DNA of 27,870 nucleotides from Candidatus Brocadiaceae bacterium (GCA_030018855.1 JASEHG010000006.1:1-27870); one strand, 5' to 3'; positions 11,971-20,805 are shown, numbered from the stretch's first letter. Numbers and translations are program-made. Notes: a model not told the origin generated them from the letters alone.

Positions 11971-14580
11971 ATGGTACTAGACTATATAGCCAAGGCCGCG
12001 GGTTATTTCTTTGGGACGGCTAACGAGCGCATACTTGCCCAACTCTGGCCCATCGTGCACCACATCAGCTCCTTAGAGCCTAAGGTGAAGGAGCTTACTG
12101 ATGCGCAGTTAAGGGCCAAGACTGACGAGTTCAAAAAGAGGCTCCAGGCAGGAGAGACCCTGGACGACCTCCTGCCAGAGGCCTTCGCCGTGGTCAGGGA
12201 GGCCAGTAACAGGGTACCCAGGAGCCCTAACCCTGAGATACCCCTCTTTACCATGCGGCCCTTTGACGTCCAGCTTCTGGGTGGGATAGTCCTCCATCAG
12301 GGCAAGATTGCAGAGATGGCTACCGGTGAGGGTAAGACCCTTGTTGCCATCCTCCCCGCCTATCTCAACGCCCTTACTGGTAGGGGCGTACATATCGTTA
12401 CGGTGAATGATTATCTAGCCAAGAGGGACAGGGACTGGATGGGCCCTGTCTTTGAGTTCCTGGGTATGACGGCCGGCGCCATCCAGTCCCACCAGGAGTA
12501 CAAAGATAAGCAACAGGCCTACCAGTGCGGTATTGTCTACGGCACCAACAGCGAGTTCGGGTTTGACTACCTCAGGGATAACATGCGGCTGGGCGTAGAA
12601 GAACAGGTCCAGGGGGGTGGCCTTAACTACGCCATTGTGGACGAGGTGGACAGCATACTGATTGATGAGGCCCGCACCCCACTAATAATCTCCGGTCCGT
12701 CCGAAGAGTCTACCGAAAAGTATTACGTGGCAGACCGCATATCCCGCCGCCTGAAGGATAAACACTTCCAGATAAAGGAGAAAGAGAAACAGGTACACCT
12801 CACCGACGAGGGCACGGTAGAGGTAGAGCACCAGTTGGGCATTGGGAGTATGTACACTGGTGCAAACATGGACTGGCCCCACTATATTGAGCAGTCCCTC
12901 AGGGCACACCACCTCTTTAAACTGGACAGGGATTACATCGTAAAGGACGGCCAGGTAGTGATTGTGGACGAGTTTACGGGACGCCTTATGGAAGGCCGTG
13001 TCTGGAGTGATGGGCTCCACCAGGCGGTAGAGGCCAAGGAACGCCAGAAGATAAAGGAGGAGAACCAGACCCTGGCCACCGTTACCCTCCAGAATTACTT
13101 CAGGGTGTATAAGAAACTTGCAGGCATGACTGGTACGGCCTCCACCGAGGCCTCAGAGTTTGACAAGATATATGGCCTGGAGGTTGTGGTCATTCCCCCC
13201 AACAAGTCCCTCCACCGCACCAACTTCCCCGACAAGGTCTACAGGACCGAGAGAGAGAAGTGGAACGCCATTGAAGAGGAGATAGCGGAGATACACAAGA
13301 GCGGGAGGCCCCTGCTGATAGGCACCGTCTCCATAGAAAGGTCAGAGATGCTCAGCGAGCGGCTGCAGAGGCGCGGCATCACGCACGAGGTACTCAATGC
13401 AAAGCATCATGAGCGGGAGGCCCACATCGTGGCCAAGGCGGGGCAGATGGGCCACGTTACCGTCTCTACCAACATGGCAGGCAGGGGTACGGACATAATC
13501 CTGGGAGAGGGCGTGGCTGGACTGGGGGGCCTTCATGTAGTAGGCACCGAGAGGCACGAGGCCAGGAGGATAGACAACCAACTCCGCGGCAGGTCTGGCC
13601 GTCAGGGAGACCCTGGGTCCTCGCGGTTTTACGTATCCCTGGAAGACGACCTCATGCGGCTCTTTGCCTCCGAGAGGGTGAGTTCCATCCTGCAGAGGCT
13701 GGGCATGGAAGAGGGCATGGCCATTGAGCATTCAATGGTCTCTAATGCCATAGAGAGGGCCCAGAAAAAGGTAGAGGAGCACAATTTTGAGATACGCAAA
13801 CACCTCCTGGAATATGACGAGGTGATGGATGAACAGCGTAAGACCATCTACGCCTGGCGACAGAAGTGCCTTGAGGGGAAGGACCTCAGAGAGGACGTCC
13901 TTAAGATGATAAGGGACTCTGTACTGGACGAGGTGGATTACTACATGGGCGTTAAGGAAGAGGGGGAGAGTTGGGATACAAAGAGTCTCCTGGAGTGGTT
14001 CGGGACAAAGTTCAGGGCCGAAGTTACCCTGGATGAAATAGCTGACAAGACAAAAGAGGAGATACAAGGCCTGCTAACTACGAGGGCCCAGGAACTCTAC
14101 CAGCAGAGGGTACGTGAGATTGGGGAGGAGGAGGTGTTGAGGTTGGAACAGATACTCCTCCTGGAGAAGATAGATGCCAAGTGGAAGGACCACCTGTACG
14201 CAATGGACCACCTTAAGTCCGGTATAGGACTCAGGGGGTATGCCCAGATAGACCCCAGGGTGGAGTACAAACGTGAGGCCCTGGTCATGTTTGAGGAGAT
14301 GATGTTCTCTATCAGGGCAGAGATTATAGACATATTCTTCAAGATTAAGATAGAAAGAGGGGTCCCTGCAATGGCAAGGAGCGTCTGGAAGGCAGAGGAC
14401 TTCGTGTACCAGGACCCCTCCCTCCTGCTGGAAGGCAAGAGGTCGGCACAGCCCACAGCTACCAATGCTGAGGCAGGAGAGAGGAGGTTAGAGCCTATAC
14501 GTGTGAGTGCTAAGGTGGGCAGGAACCAGCCCTGTCCTTGTGGCAGTGGTAAAAAATATAAGGTCTGTTGTGGTAAATAG
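11971..14580 (+). CDS. secA: SecA preprotein translocase ATPase
   Basis: The product, 869 aa, is the motor ATPase that drives unfolded preproteins through SecYEG at the inner membrane. Visible landmarks are the Walker A segment MATGEGKT (116-123), the DEVDSILIDEARTP helicase motif (D224/E225), TGTAxTE in the preprotein-crosslinking region, TNMAGRGTDI and QLRGRSGRQGDPG of the second nucleotide-binding domain, and the C-terminal zinc motif with C855, C857, C866 and C867 that binds SecB or lipids. A short proline-rich insert (about 82-93) precedes the conserved MRPFDVQLLGG. No ribosome binding site is evident before the ATG. It is the first gene of a four-gene run, 2 nt from waaA. Confidence 0.98.
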   Translation: MVLDYIAKAAGYFFGTANERILAQLWPIVHHISSLEPKVKELTDAQLRAKTDEFKKRLQAGETLDDLLPEAFAVVREASNRVPRSPNPEIPLFTMRPFDVQLLGGIVLHQGKIAEMATGEGKTLVAILPAYLNALTGRGVHIVTVNDYLAKRDRDWMGPVFEFLGMTAGAIQSHQEYKDKQQAYQCGIVYGTNSEFGFDYLRDNMRLGVEEQVQGGGLNYAIVDEVDSILIDEARTPLIISGPSEESTEKYYVADRISRRLKDKHFQIKEKEKQVHLTDEGTVEVEHQLGIGSMYTGANMDWPHYIEQSLRAHHLFKLDRDYIVKDGQVVIVDEFTGRLMEGRVWSDGLHQAVEAKERQKIKEENQTLATVTLQNYFRVYKKLAGMTGTASTEASEFDKIYGLEVVVIPPNKSLHRTNFPDKVYRTEREKWNAIEEEIAEIHKSGRPLLIGTVSIERSEMLSERLQRRGITHEVLNAKHHEREAHIVAKAGQMGHVTVSTNMAGRGTDIILGEGVAGLGGLHVVGTERHEARRIDNQLRGRSGRQGDPGSSRFYVSLEDDLMRLFASERVSSILQRLGMEEGMAIEHSMVSNAIERAQKKVEEHNFEIRKHLLEYDEVMDEQRKTIYAWRQKCLEGKDLREDVLKMIRDSVLDEVDYYMGVKEEGESWDTKSLLEWFGTKFRAEVTLDEIADKTKEEIQGLLTTRAQELYQQRVREIGEEEVLRLEQILLLEKIDAKWKDHLYAMDHLKSGIGLRGYAQIDPRVEYKREALVMFEEMMFSIRAEIIDIFFKIKIERGVPAMARSVWKAEDFVYQDPSLLLEGKRSAQPTATNAEAGERRLEPIRVSAKVGRNQPCPCGSGKKYKVCCGK

Positions 14581-14582
14581 AT

Positions 14583-15983
14583 ATGCCGTTCGTCATTGAT
14601 TCCTTTTATCTCTCTGCCGCTACCCTGGGGGCCCCATATATAGTGGCGAAGCTCTTTGTCAGCGAGCGTTTCCGCTCAGGTCTGATGCAGAAATTGGGCT
14701 GGCTCCCGGAACGCAGGGGCTCGGCCCCGTGCTTCTGGGTACATGCCGCCTCGGTGGGAGAGATGCTTGCCAGCAGGCCCCTGGTTAAGGCCCTTGAGGA
14801 GACCTTCCCAGACTGGGAGATTATACTATCTACCAATACCAACACCGGCCTCTCCGTGGCCAGGAAGGACTTTGGAGACAAACTCTCTTTTTACTTCCCT
14901 TTTGACCTGAGCTGGTTGGACCGCAAGGCCCTGACCCTCCTGAGACCTGCCTGCATACTCTTGATTGAATTGGAGATATGGCCCAATTTCCTGGTGGCCG
15001 CACACGAGAGAAGAATCCCGGTGATAGTAGTTAATGGCCGAATCTCTGCTAAATCTGTAAGGGCCTTTAAGGCTATCATGCGCCTTTCCGGGGCATTTAG
15101 AGAGGCCCTTAATGCCAGAGAAAATTTCTACTGCGCAAGGAGCCAGGCCGATGCCTCCAGATTCCTTGAGCTTGGTATTGCTGAGGAAAGGGTCTTAGTT
15201 ACCGGCAACGTCAAGTACGACAGCCTGCCCATAGAGGTACCTCTGGAAGGAAAGGAGAGGCTGAGGCAAATCTTCAAGCTAAGGCCAGAAGACTTGGTGC
15301 TGGTAGGTGGGAGCACGCACCCAGGAGAGGAAGAAATCCTGCTAAGGGTCTTCAAGACCCTTAAGACGGAACTGCCTGCCTTGAGGCTAATCCTCGTCCC
15401 GAGGCATATAGAAAGGGCTCCAGAGATAGAAGAGAAGGTGCTTGCCCTGGGTCTGCCTTGTGTGAGGAGGTCAAGGCTTGTAGTGAGCGAGGCGAATCTG
15501 CTGGAGGGGCAGGCCCTGGTGGCGGAGCACCAGGGCTATAGCATTGGGGCTCTGCCCCCAATGCTGAACCTTATTGGTTCGGGGCAGGTCGTTCCTTCTG
15601 AGCGGGAAGGCATTATAGTTGTTGACACCGTGGGGGAATTACAGCATATATATTCCCTGGCCCACTGCGTCTTTGTAGGGAAGAGTCTGAAGGGTATTGG
15701 TGGGCAGAACGTTATGGAACCTGCTGGACTGGCCAGGCCCATACTCTTTGGCCCGCACATGGAGAATTTCTCGGAGGAGGCCAACCTCCTATTGGAGTCA
15801 GGGGGGGCTAGAAGGGTTGGTGACGAAGGGGAACTCCTGGAGGCGGTAAGAGACGTCTTGACCCATAGCCAGCCCGCCGGGGTGATGGGCCAGCGGGCCC
15901 GGGAAGTAGTCTTAAAGAACAGAGGAGCTACACTTCGTAGCCTTGAAGTGTTGGAAAGATTATTAAAAGGAGACAAGGATTAA
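14583..15983 (+). CDS. waaA: 3-deoxy-D-manno-octulosonic acid (Kdo) transferase
   Basis: The product attaches Kdo to lipid A precursors at the cytoplasmic face of the inner membrane. It is 466 aa, longer than the usual 410-430. Landmarks are an N-terminal membrane anchor, HAASVGE with the catalytic E60, STNTNTG, the ELEIWPN motif, VNGRIS, GNVKYD, and the nucleotide-sugar site region VFVGKSL...GGQNVMEPA. The extra length includes a stretch at about 311-328 (ALVAEHQ...ALPPML) encoded by two adjacent palindromes, in a segment that is normally a short loop before the (V)DTxGEL motif. The start is 2 nt after the secA stop. Presence of this gene implies lipopolysaccharide and an outer membrane. Confidence 0.93.
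   Translation: MPFVIDSFYLSAATLGAPYIVAKLFVSERFRSGLMQKLGWLPERRGSAPCFWVHAASVGEMLASRPLVKALEETFPDWEIILSTNTNTGLSVARKDFGDKLSFYFPFDLSWLDRKALTLLRPACILLIELEIWPNFLVAAHERRIPVIVVNGRISAKSVRAFKAIMRLSGAFREALNARENFYCARSQADASRFLELGIAEERVLVTGNVKYDSLPIEVPLEGKERLRQIFKLRPEDLVLVGGSTHPGEEEILLRVFKTLKTELPALRLILVPRHIERAPEIEEKVLALGLPCVRRSRLVVSEANLLEGQALVAEHQGYSIGALPPMLNLIGSGQVVPSEREGIIVVDTVGELQHIYSLAHCVFVGKSLKGIGGQNVMEPAGLARPILFGPHMENFSEEANLLLESGGARRVGDEGELLEAVRDVLTHSQPAGVMGQRAREVVLKNRGATLRSLEVLERLLKGDKD
15513..15565. repeat. Two adjacent in-frame palindromes inside waaA
   Basis: The first (15513-15536) has arms GCCCTGGTG and CACCAGGGC around six bases. The second (15540-15565) has arms AGCATTGGGG and CCCCAATGCT around CTCTGC. 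They are translated in frame and account for roughly 18 residues of the unusually long Kdo transferase. Confidence 0.75.
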
Positions 15984-17170
15984 TGAGAAAAGAACGGTAT
16001 CTCTTCACGTCGGAATCAGTAGCCATTGGCCACCCCGATAAGATAGCAGACCAGATATCGGATGCCATACTGGATGCCATCCTGGAGCAAGACCCCTACG
16101 GCAGGGTAGCATGTGAGACACTGGTAAAGACCGGTTTAGTCCTTATTGCCGGAGAAATAACGACCACGGCCAACGTGGATATCCCAGCAATAGCCAGGGA
16201 GACGATTAAAGAAATAGGCTACACGGACCCGGCTATGGGCTTTGACTACCGCACCTGCGCCGTAGTGTCCTGCATTGACAAGCAGTCCCCTGACATCGCT
16301 TTGGGTGTGGACGAGAGGAAGGGGAAGAAGCTGGGGGCAGGAGACCAGGGGATGATGATAGGCTTTGCCTGCAATGAGACCCCCGAACTCATGCCCCTCC
16401 CCATAATGCTCTCCCACCAACTGGTAGAGGGACTGGCCAAACTCAGGGAGTCCAAAGAACTCCCCTACCTGAGGCCCGACGGTAAGTCCCAGGTGACGGT
16501 GGAGTATGAAAACCACCGCCCCAAAAGGGTTCACACAGTAGTGGTCTCCACCCAGCATTCGGAGGACGTAGACCAGGCGGCCCTCAAGAAGGATATAATT
16601 AATAAACTCATAAAGAAGGTTATCCCTTCCAAGTATCTGGACGATAAGACCGTCTTCCACGTCAACCCTACGGGGCGTTTTGTGGTAGGTGGACCCAAGG
16701 GGGATTGCGGGCTTACTGGGCGGAAGATAATAGTGGACACCTACGGTGGCAGGGCCAGGCATGGCGGGGGGGCCTTCTCAGGCAAAGACCCCACGAAGGT
16801 AGACCGCAGCGCCAATTATGCCGCCCGTTACGTGGCCAAGAACATTGTGGCAGCTGGGCTGGCCGATAGGTGTGAGGTGCAGTTATCTTATGCCATCGGA
16901 CTTGTAGAGCCCACCAGTGTCCTCGTCCATTGCGAGGGTTCCTCCAAACTTTCCGAGCACAGGATCTCCGAGATTGCCGAAAAGGTCTTTGACCTCACCC
17001 CAGGCGGCATCATAGAAAAACTCAACCTCCGGAGGCCCATCTACAAGGACACCGCCCGCTACGGCCACTTTGGCCGTAAGGGGAAGGCATTCACCTGGGA
17101 GGAGACCGACATGGTGGAGGCACTAAAAAAAGAGGCCGGCCTTCGGGAGCCTGCCCTGGGGAGGACCTAA
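15983..17170 (+). CDS. metK: S-adenosylmethionine synthetase
   Basis: The cytoplasmic enzyme makes S-adenosylmethionine from methionine and ATP. At 395 aa it has the family length. The ATP-binding GAGDQG hexapeptide lies at 118-123 and the phosphate-binding loop GGGAFSGKD at 261-269; GHPDK (16-20) near the N-terminus is also intact. The ATG overlaps the waaA stop codon by one base (TAATG), with AAGGAG upstream inside waaA, so translation is probably coupled. It supplies the methyl donor whose by-product is handled by the next gene and, after decarboxylation, the substrate of the aminopropyltransferase at 288-1172. Confidence 0.98.
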   Translation: MRKERYLFTSESVAIGHPDKIADQISDAILDAILEQDPYGRVACETLVKTGLVLIAGEITTTANVDIPAIARETIKEIGYTDPAMGFDYRTCAVVSCIDKQSPDIALGVDERKGKKLGAGDQGMMIGFACNETPELMPLPIMLSHQLVEGLAKLRESKELPYLRPDGKSQVTVEYENHRPKRVHTVVVSTQHSEDVDQAALKKDIINKLIKKVIPSKYLDDKTVFHVNPTGRFVVGGPKGDCGLTGRKIIVDTYGGRARHGGGAFSGKDPTKVDRSANYAARYVAKNIVAAGLADRCEVQLSYAIGLVEPTSVLVHCEGSSKLSEHRISEIAEKVFDLTPGGIIEKLNLRRPIYKDTARYGHFGRKGKAFTWEETDMVEALKKEAGLREPALGRT

Positions 17171-18430
17171 GTGAACTACCACGTAAAAGACATGGGGCTG
17201 GCCCCACTGGGAAGTAACAGGATTGCCTGGGCCAACAAGGAGATGCCGGTACTTGGCCTTATCAGGGAGCGGTTTAAGAAGGAGAAGCCCCTGGCAGGCA
17301 TAAGACTCTCGGCCTGCTTGCACGTTACGGCAGAGACGGCCAACCTCGCCCATACCCTTAAGACAGGCGGCGCAGACGTGGTATTGTGCGCCTCTAACCC
17401 CTTGTCCACCCAGGACGATGTGGCCGCAGCGCTGGTCAAGGATTTTCAGATACCTGTCTTTGCCATCAAGGGGGAAGACAACAAGACCTACTACGAGCAC
17501 ATAGATGCCGCCATTGCCCATAGTCCACAAATAATAATTGATGATGGGGCGGACTTAGTATCCGCCATCCACAGCAACCATCCCAAGGTGGTTAAGGAGG
17601 CCATAGGAAGTATGGAAGAGACCACCACGGGGCTAGTGAGGTTAAGGGCCATGGAGAAGAAGGGGGTGCTGAAGTTCCCCGTCATGGCCGTCAACGATGC
17701 AAGCTGTAAGTATCTCTTTGATAACCGCTATGGCACGGGGCAGTCCACCATGGACGGTATCATCCGGGCCACCAATATGCTCATAGCCGGTAAGACGGCA
17801 GTGATAGCAGGTTACGGCTGGTGCGGAAAGGGACTGGCCATGAGGGCCAGGGGTATGGGGGCAAAGGTGGTGGTGGTGGAGGTAGACCCCATCCGGGCCC
17901 TGGAGGCTACGATGGACGGTTACTGGGTCATGCCGATGGAAGCGGCCGCAAAGATCGGGGACCTCTTCTGCACCGTGACCGGGAACATCCATGTCATAAG
18001 GAAAGAGCACTACCAGGTCATGAAAGACGGGGCCGTGGTCTGCAACTCGGGGCACTTCAACGTAGAGGTAGACATTGAGGCCCTGAGGGAGATGGCCAAG
18101 GAAGTACGTCAGGCCAGGCCCTTTGTAGACCAGTTCATATTGAAGGACGGGCGTTCTATCTACCTCCTGGGTGAGGGTAGGCTCATAAACCTGGCCTCTG
18201 CCGAAGGGCACCCTGCTTGTGTCATGGACATGAGTTTCTCTCTGCAGGCCCTGTCTACGGAGTACCTCAAAAAGAACCAGGGACAGCTGGGGAACCGGGT
18301 GTGCAACGTCCCAAGAGAGATAGACGAATGGGTAGCAAGTCTTAAACTAAAGTCTATGGGCATCTCCATTGACCAACTTACCAGGGAGCAGGAAGAGTAT
18401 CTCGTCTCCTGGGAGGGCGGGACCGTCTAG
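17171..18430 (+). CDS. ahcY: Adenosylhomocysteinase (S-adenosylhomocysteine hydrolase)
   Basis: The NAD-dependent cytoplasmic enzyme splits S-adenosylhomocysteine to adenosine and homocysteine, relieving inhibition of methyltransferases. It has 419 aa with a GTG start directly after the metK stop. Substrate residues H51, T53, E55 (HVTAETA), D126 (IDDGAD), E150, K180 and D184 (CKYLFDN) are in place, and the NAD loop GYGWCGKG is at 214-221. The C-terminus ends YLVSWEGGTV without the K/R-Y-Y tail of eukaryotic-type enzymes, like the shorter archaeal and thermophile forms. It completes the SAM cycle of the operon. Confidence 0.97.
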   Translation: MNYHVKDMGLAPLGSNRIAWANKEMPVLGLIRERFKKEKPLAGIRLSACLHVTAETANLAHTLKTGGADVVLCASNPLSTQDDVAAALVKDFQIPVFAIKGEDNKTYYEHIDAAIAHSPQIIIDDGADLVSAIHSNHPKVVKEAIGSMEETTTGLVRLRAMEKKGVLKFPVMAVNDASCKYLFDNRYGTGQSTMDGIIRATNMLIAGKTAVIAGYGWCGKGLAMRARGMGAKVVVVEVDPIRALEATMDGYWVMPMEAAAKIGDLFCTVTGNIHVIRKEHYQVMKDGAVVCNSGHFNVEVDIEALREMAKEVRQARPFVDQFILKDGRSIYLLGEGRLINLASAEGHPACVMDMSFSLQALSTEYLKKNQGQLGNRVCNVPREIDEWVASLKLKSMGISIDQLTREQEEYLVSWEGGTV

Positions 18431-18443
18431 CGTTTTGTTGCCG

Positions 18444-18471
18444 GTAGGGGCGTATTGCAATACGCCCCTAC
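18444..18471. repeat. 28-bp perfect palindrome, GTAGGGGC family, after ahcY
   Basis: Arms GTAGGGGCGTATTG and its exact reverse complement, 13 bp after the ahcY stop codon. As RNA it would form a 12-14-bp hairpin at the end of the secA-waaA-metK-ahcY run, but no U-run follows, so a terminator role is uncertain. Confidence 0.9.
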
Positions 18472-18524
18472 GACCACTTGAAAATCCACCTAAGCTCCAC
18501 TAGATGTAGATGGGGGGGTAAACA

Positions 18525-19802
18525 TTGGCCATCATTAGACCGTTTAAAGGGCTTAGATACAATCCAGAAAAGGTTCCGGACCCCTCTAAGGTGGTGTGTC
18601 CTCCTTACGACGTAATTACCCCACAGTACAGAGAAGAACTCCATCTCAGGGACCCCCTTAACTTCATCCGCCTCATCCTGGGCAAGGAACTCCCTGCGGA
18701 TACCGAGTACCGTAATAGATATACCAGGGCGGCCCAATTACTGAAATCCTGGCGGGATGAGAGGGTCCTGATAAGTGAAACCCAGCCTTCCATCTACGTC
18801 TACGAGCAGAGGTTCTCCCTGGAAGGCCAGGACTACACCAGGACCGGCTTTATCTCGCTGGTCAAACTGGAGGACTACCTGACGGGGAACATCTACCCCC
18901 ATGAGAATACCCTCCCAAAACAGAAGGAGGACCGTCTCCGCCTCCTGAGGGTATGCAAGGCCAACCTTGACCCCATCTTTGCCCTCTATCCCGAGGAAGA
19001 CGCAAAGACTAAGGGTATCCTTGAATCAGTAACCTCCCGCCCGCCGGACGAAGAGTTCCACTGGGACGGCACCCGGAACAGGCTATGGGTAGTGAAGGAA
19101 TGGCAGGTCATAGACGAACTCTCAAAGCTCCTTGAAGACAAACCGCTATTTATAGCGGATGGCCACCACCGCTACGAGGTGTCTCTGGCCTACAAGGAAG
19201 AGTTGAAGGATAAACCGCCCGGCCCCCACCACTTCACCCTGATGGCCCTCGTCTCCATGAAGGACCCGGGGCTATGCATCCTCCCCATCCACAGGGTGAT
19301 TAAGCTCCCGAAGAAGCTGGAACCACCTATGGAAGACATACTGGAAGAGGTCTTTGACGTGGAGCATCTTAAGAATGGAAGCCGTGACCTGATGGAAAAT
19401 AGGCTCAAGGACTCCCCTCTCTATTCCTTCGGGCTTTTCCTGGGAGATACCAGGGAGTATTACCTCCTTACCCTGCGTAATCTTAAAATACTGAAAAAGG
19501 CGTTCCCCAACGTGCCAGAATGCCTTAGAGACTTAGAAGTAACCGTCCTCCACGGTCTTGCCCTGGATAGGCTACTACAGAGTAAGTCCGGCAAGGAGGA
19601 GAACCATATCCGCTACGTACATGAGGCCGTACAGGCCATCTCCCTCATTGAATCGGGGGAATACGATATGGCCTTCTTCCTTAACCCCACACCCATAGAG
19701 CAGGTGAGGGTCGTAGCCTCTCAGAGGTTAAAGATGCCCCCCAAGAGCACCTTCTTCTACCCGAAGTTATTATCAGGGCTGGTAGTAAACCTGCTGGAGT
19801 AG
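18525..19802 (+). CDS. DUF1015 family protein
   Basis: A 425-aa cytoplasmic protein of the DUF1015 (SMc04008-like) family. Landmarks are the N-terminal IRPFKGLRYNPEKV and CPPYDVI, YxYEQRF, NIYPHENTLP (a family signature), FIADGHHRYE (about 208-218) and a C-terminal FFLNPTPIEQV. The conserved ADGHHRYE motif looks like an active or metal site, but the biochemical role is not established. The start is a TTG at 18525 preceded by a run of G (18513-18519) that could act as a ribosome binding site. A GTAGGGGC palindrome lies between it and ahcY, so it may be transcribed separately. Confidence 0.9.
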   Translation: MAIIRPFKGLRYNPEKVPDPSKVVCPPYDVITPQYREELHLRDPLNFIRLILGKELPADTEYRNRYTRAAQLLKSWRDERVLISETQPSIYVYEQRFSLEGQDYTRTGFISLVKLEDYLTGNIYPHENTLPKQKEDRLRLLRVCKANLDPIFALYPEEDAKTKGILESVTSRPPDEEFHWDGTRNRLWVVKEWQVIDELSKLLEDKPLFIADGHHRYEVSLAYKEELKDKPPGPHHFTLMALVSMKDPGLCILPIHRVIKLPKKLEPPMEDILEEVFDVEHLKNGSRDLMENRLKDSPLYSFGLFLGDTREYYLLTLRNLKILKKAFPNVPECLRDLEVTVLHGLALDRLLQSKSGKEENHIRYVHEAVQAISLIESGEYDMAFFLNPTPIEQVRVVASQRLKMPPKSTFFYPKLLSGLVVNLLE

Positions 19803-19817
19803 GGTGTTAAATGAATA

Positions 19818-19909
19818 GTAGCCGCAGGTCATGCCAGAGGCAGATTCGCCTCGGCGAACTTCAGCCTGCGCAAAATGGCAAAATATCGTAACCTAAAGGT
19901 TGCGGCTAC
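19818..19909. repeat. GTAGCCGCA-bounded inverted-repeat element
   Basis: GTAGCCGCA (19818-19826) and TGCGGCTAC (19901-19909) are perfect terminal inverted repeats. Inside, GTAGCCGCAG...CAGCCTGCG has the same ends as the insert at the korB 3' end (20871-20905). This 92-bp element fills most of the gap between the DUF1015 gene and the ferredoxin promoter. Confidence 0.65.
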
Positions 19910-19927
19910 TCCTGGAGTAGCTTTCCA

Positions 19928-19957
19928 TTGACACGAGAAGTCAGTCTATGAGAGAAT
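19928..19957 (+). promoter_or_regulatory. Predicted promoter of the ferredoxin gene
   Basis: A perfect TTGACA (19928-19933) is followed after 18 bp by GAGAAT (19952-19957), 4/6 to consensus. Transcription would start within a few bases of the ATG at 19967, so the mRNA may be leaderless; no ribosome binding site is visible. Confidence 0.4.
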
Positions 19958-19966
19958 AATTTTGTC

Positions 19967-20173
19967 ATGGGAAGGATTGTGATAGATAGGGAAAGGTGTA
20001 ACGGGTGTGAACTGTGTATAATCACCTGTCCGTATAAACTTATTTACCTCTCCCAGGAGATTAACACAAAGGGTTATCACGTCGCCTGCTTTAATGGGGA
20101 GGAGGAACGCTGTGCCGGTGACGCCATGTGTGCCGAGATGTGCCCCCAGGTAGCCATAAAAGTTTACAGGTAA
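19967..20173 (+). CDS. Small 2[4Fe-4S] ferredoxin, probable KorD-like partner, with an Asp in the second cluster
   Basis: The product, 68 aa, should carry electrons for the 2-oxoacid oxidoreductase next door. The first cluster motif is canonical: C11-x2-C14-x2-C17-x3-C21-P. The second reads C49-AG-D52-AM-C55-AEM-C59-P, so the second ligand is Asp, as in the well-studied Pyrococcus furiosus ferredoxin motif CxxDxxC. C41 is an extra cysteine. The gene faces korC tail to tail and is not in the korABC operon, unusual for a KorD. Its stop codon lies in a short ACAGGNN heptamer run followed by a TAGGGNN array. Confidence 0.85.
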   Translation: MGRIVIDRERCNGCELCIITCPYKLIYLSQEINTKGYHVACFNGEEERCAGDAMCAEMCPQVAIKVYR

Positions 20174-20257
20174 CAGGAGACAGGGGGTAGGGGGTAGGGA
20201 GTAGGGGGTAGGGAGAAAGACTTCATCTGATACCTGTATCCTGTAACCTGTGTCCTG
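20166..20257. repeat. Convergent heptamer arrays between ferredoxin and korC
   Basis: ACAGGTA ACAGGAG ACAGG (20166-20184) overlaps the ferredoxin stop codon and passes into a TAGGGNN-type array of GGGGGTA and GGGAGTA units (20181-20216). CCTGTAT CCTGTAA CCTGTGT CCTG (20233-20257) on the other side encodes, on the minus strand, the last residues of KorC. The whole 3'-to-3' gap is repeat-derived. Confidence 0.8.
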
Positions 20258-20795
20258 CCCTTACAAACTCTGCCCCCTTGTTCAACGCCTCTTCGTCCAG
20301 GTGTAGAAACTCCCTGTGCTTCTCCGTAATTATCTTGTCCAGACAACTTATTGCGTTCTGGAGGGTGACTGCCCCCGTTGCCTCAATGTATGCCCCAAGG
20401 GTTACCATACTGGCCACCCGCCCGCTACCTATCCCCTCGGCAATGGTATTGGCCGGGACGAATATCTTCTTGATGTCTTCCCTCCTGGAATGAGACCTGT
20501 CGGCAAGGTCGGCGTTCACTATAAGTAGTCCCCCTGGCTTTACCCTGGGTTCCAGGCTCAACAGGGAGGGCAGGTTCATCACAATGACCGTGAGGGGGTT
20601 GCGGACCACTGGAGAACCTATCAGTCGGGTGGAGATGACTACTGTGCAGTAGGCCTCTCCACCACGCATGACGGGACCATAGGCGGGAAAGAAGGTGACG
20701 TGTTTATTTTCCCTCATGGCCGCATAAGATAACAGGCGTCCGGCAATTAACACCCCTTGCCCACCAAAACCAGATACCATGAGGTCAGTATACAT
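20223..20795 (-). CDS. korC: 2-oxoacid:ferredoxin oxidoreductase, gamma subunit
   Basis: The product, 190 aa, is the gamma subunit of a CoA-acylating 2-oxoacid:ferredoxin oxidoreductase (KorC/VorC type). Landmarks are the N-terminal VSGFGGQGV, FFPAYGPVMRGGEAYC, and SPVVRNP. It follows korB on the same strand, with a palindrome and duplicated DNA between them. GGCGGAAAGGG, partly inside the palindrome at 20806-20820, may serve as the ribosome binding site. The tail (RLQDTGIR) and its stop codon come from a CCTGTNN heptamer repeat, so the natural C-terminus may have been replaced. Confidence 0.92.
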   Translation of the reverse strand: MYTDLMVSGFGGQGVLIAGRLLSYAAMRENKHVTFFPAYGPVMRGGEAYCTVVISTRLIGSPVVRNPLTVIVMNLPSLLSLEPRVKPGGLLIVNADLADRSHSRREDIKKIFVPANTIAEGIGSGRVASMVTLGAYIEATGAVTLQNAISCLDKIITEKHREFLHLDEEALNKGAEFVRAGHRLQDTGIR

Positions 20796-20805
20796 TTAAA
20801 CCCTT

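Noticed and set aside
12380..12405. GTAGGGGCGTAC inside secA as another palindrome copy
   Set aside because: No complementary right arm follows, and the encoded TGRGVHIVTVNDYLA is a conserved SecA motif, so the match is by chance.
16136..16762. 208-codon minus-strand frame inside metK
   Set aside because: Shadow of the conserved metK reading frame; no recognisable protein features.
17642..18211. 189-codon minus-strand frame inside ahcY
   Set aside because: Shadow of the conserved ahcY reading frame; His/Pro-rich translation typical of antisense noise.
18444..18471. Intrinsic terminator of the secA operon
   Set aside because: The hairpin is strong but is not followed by a T-run, and identical-type palindromes occur inside genes, so it is listed as a repeat only.
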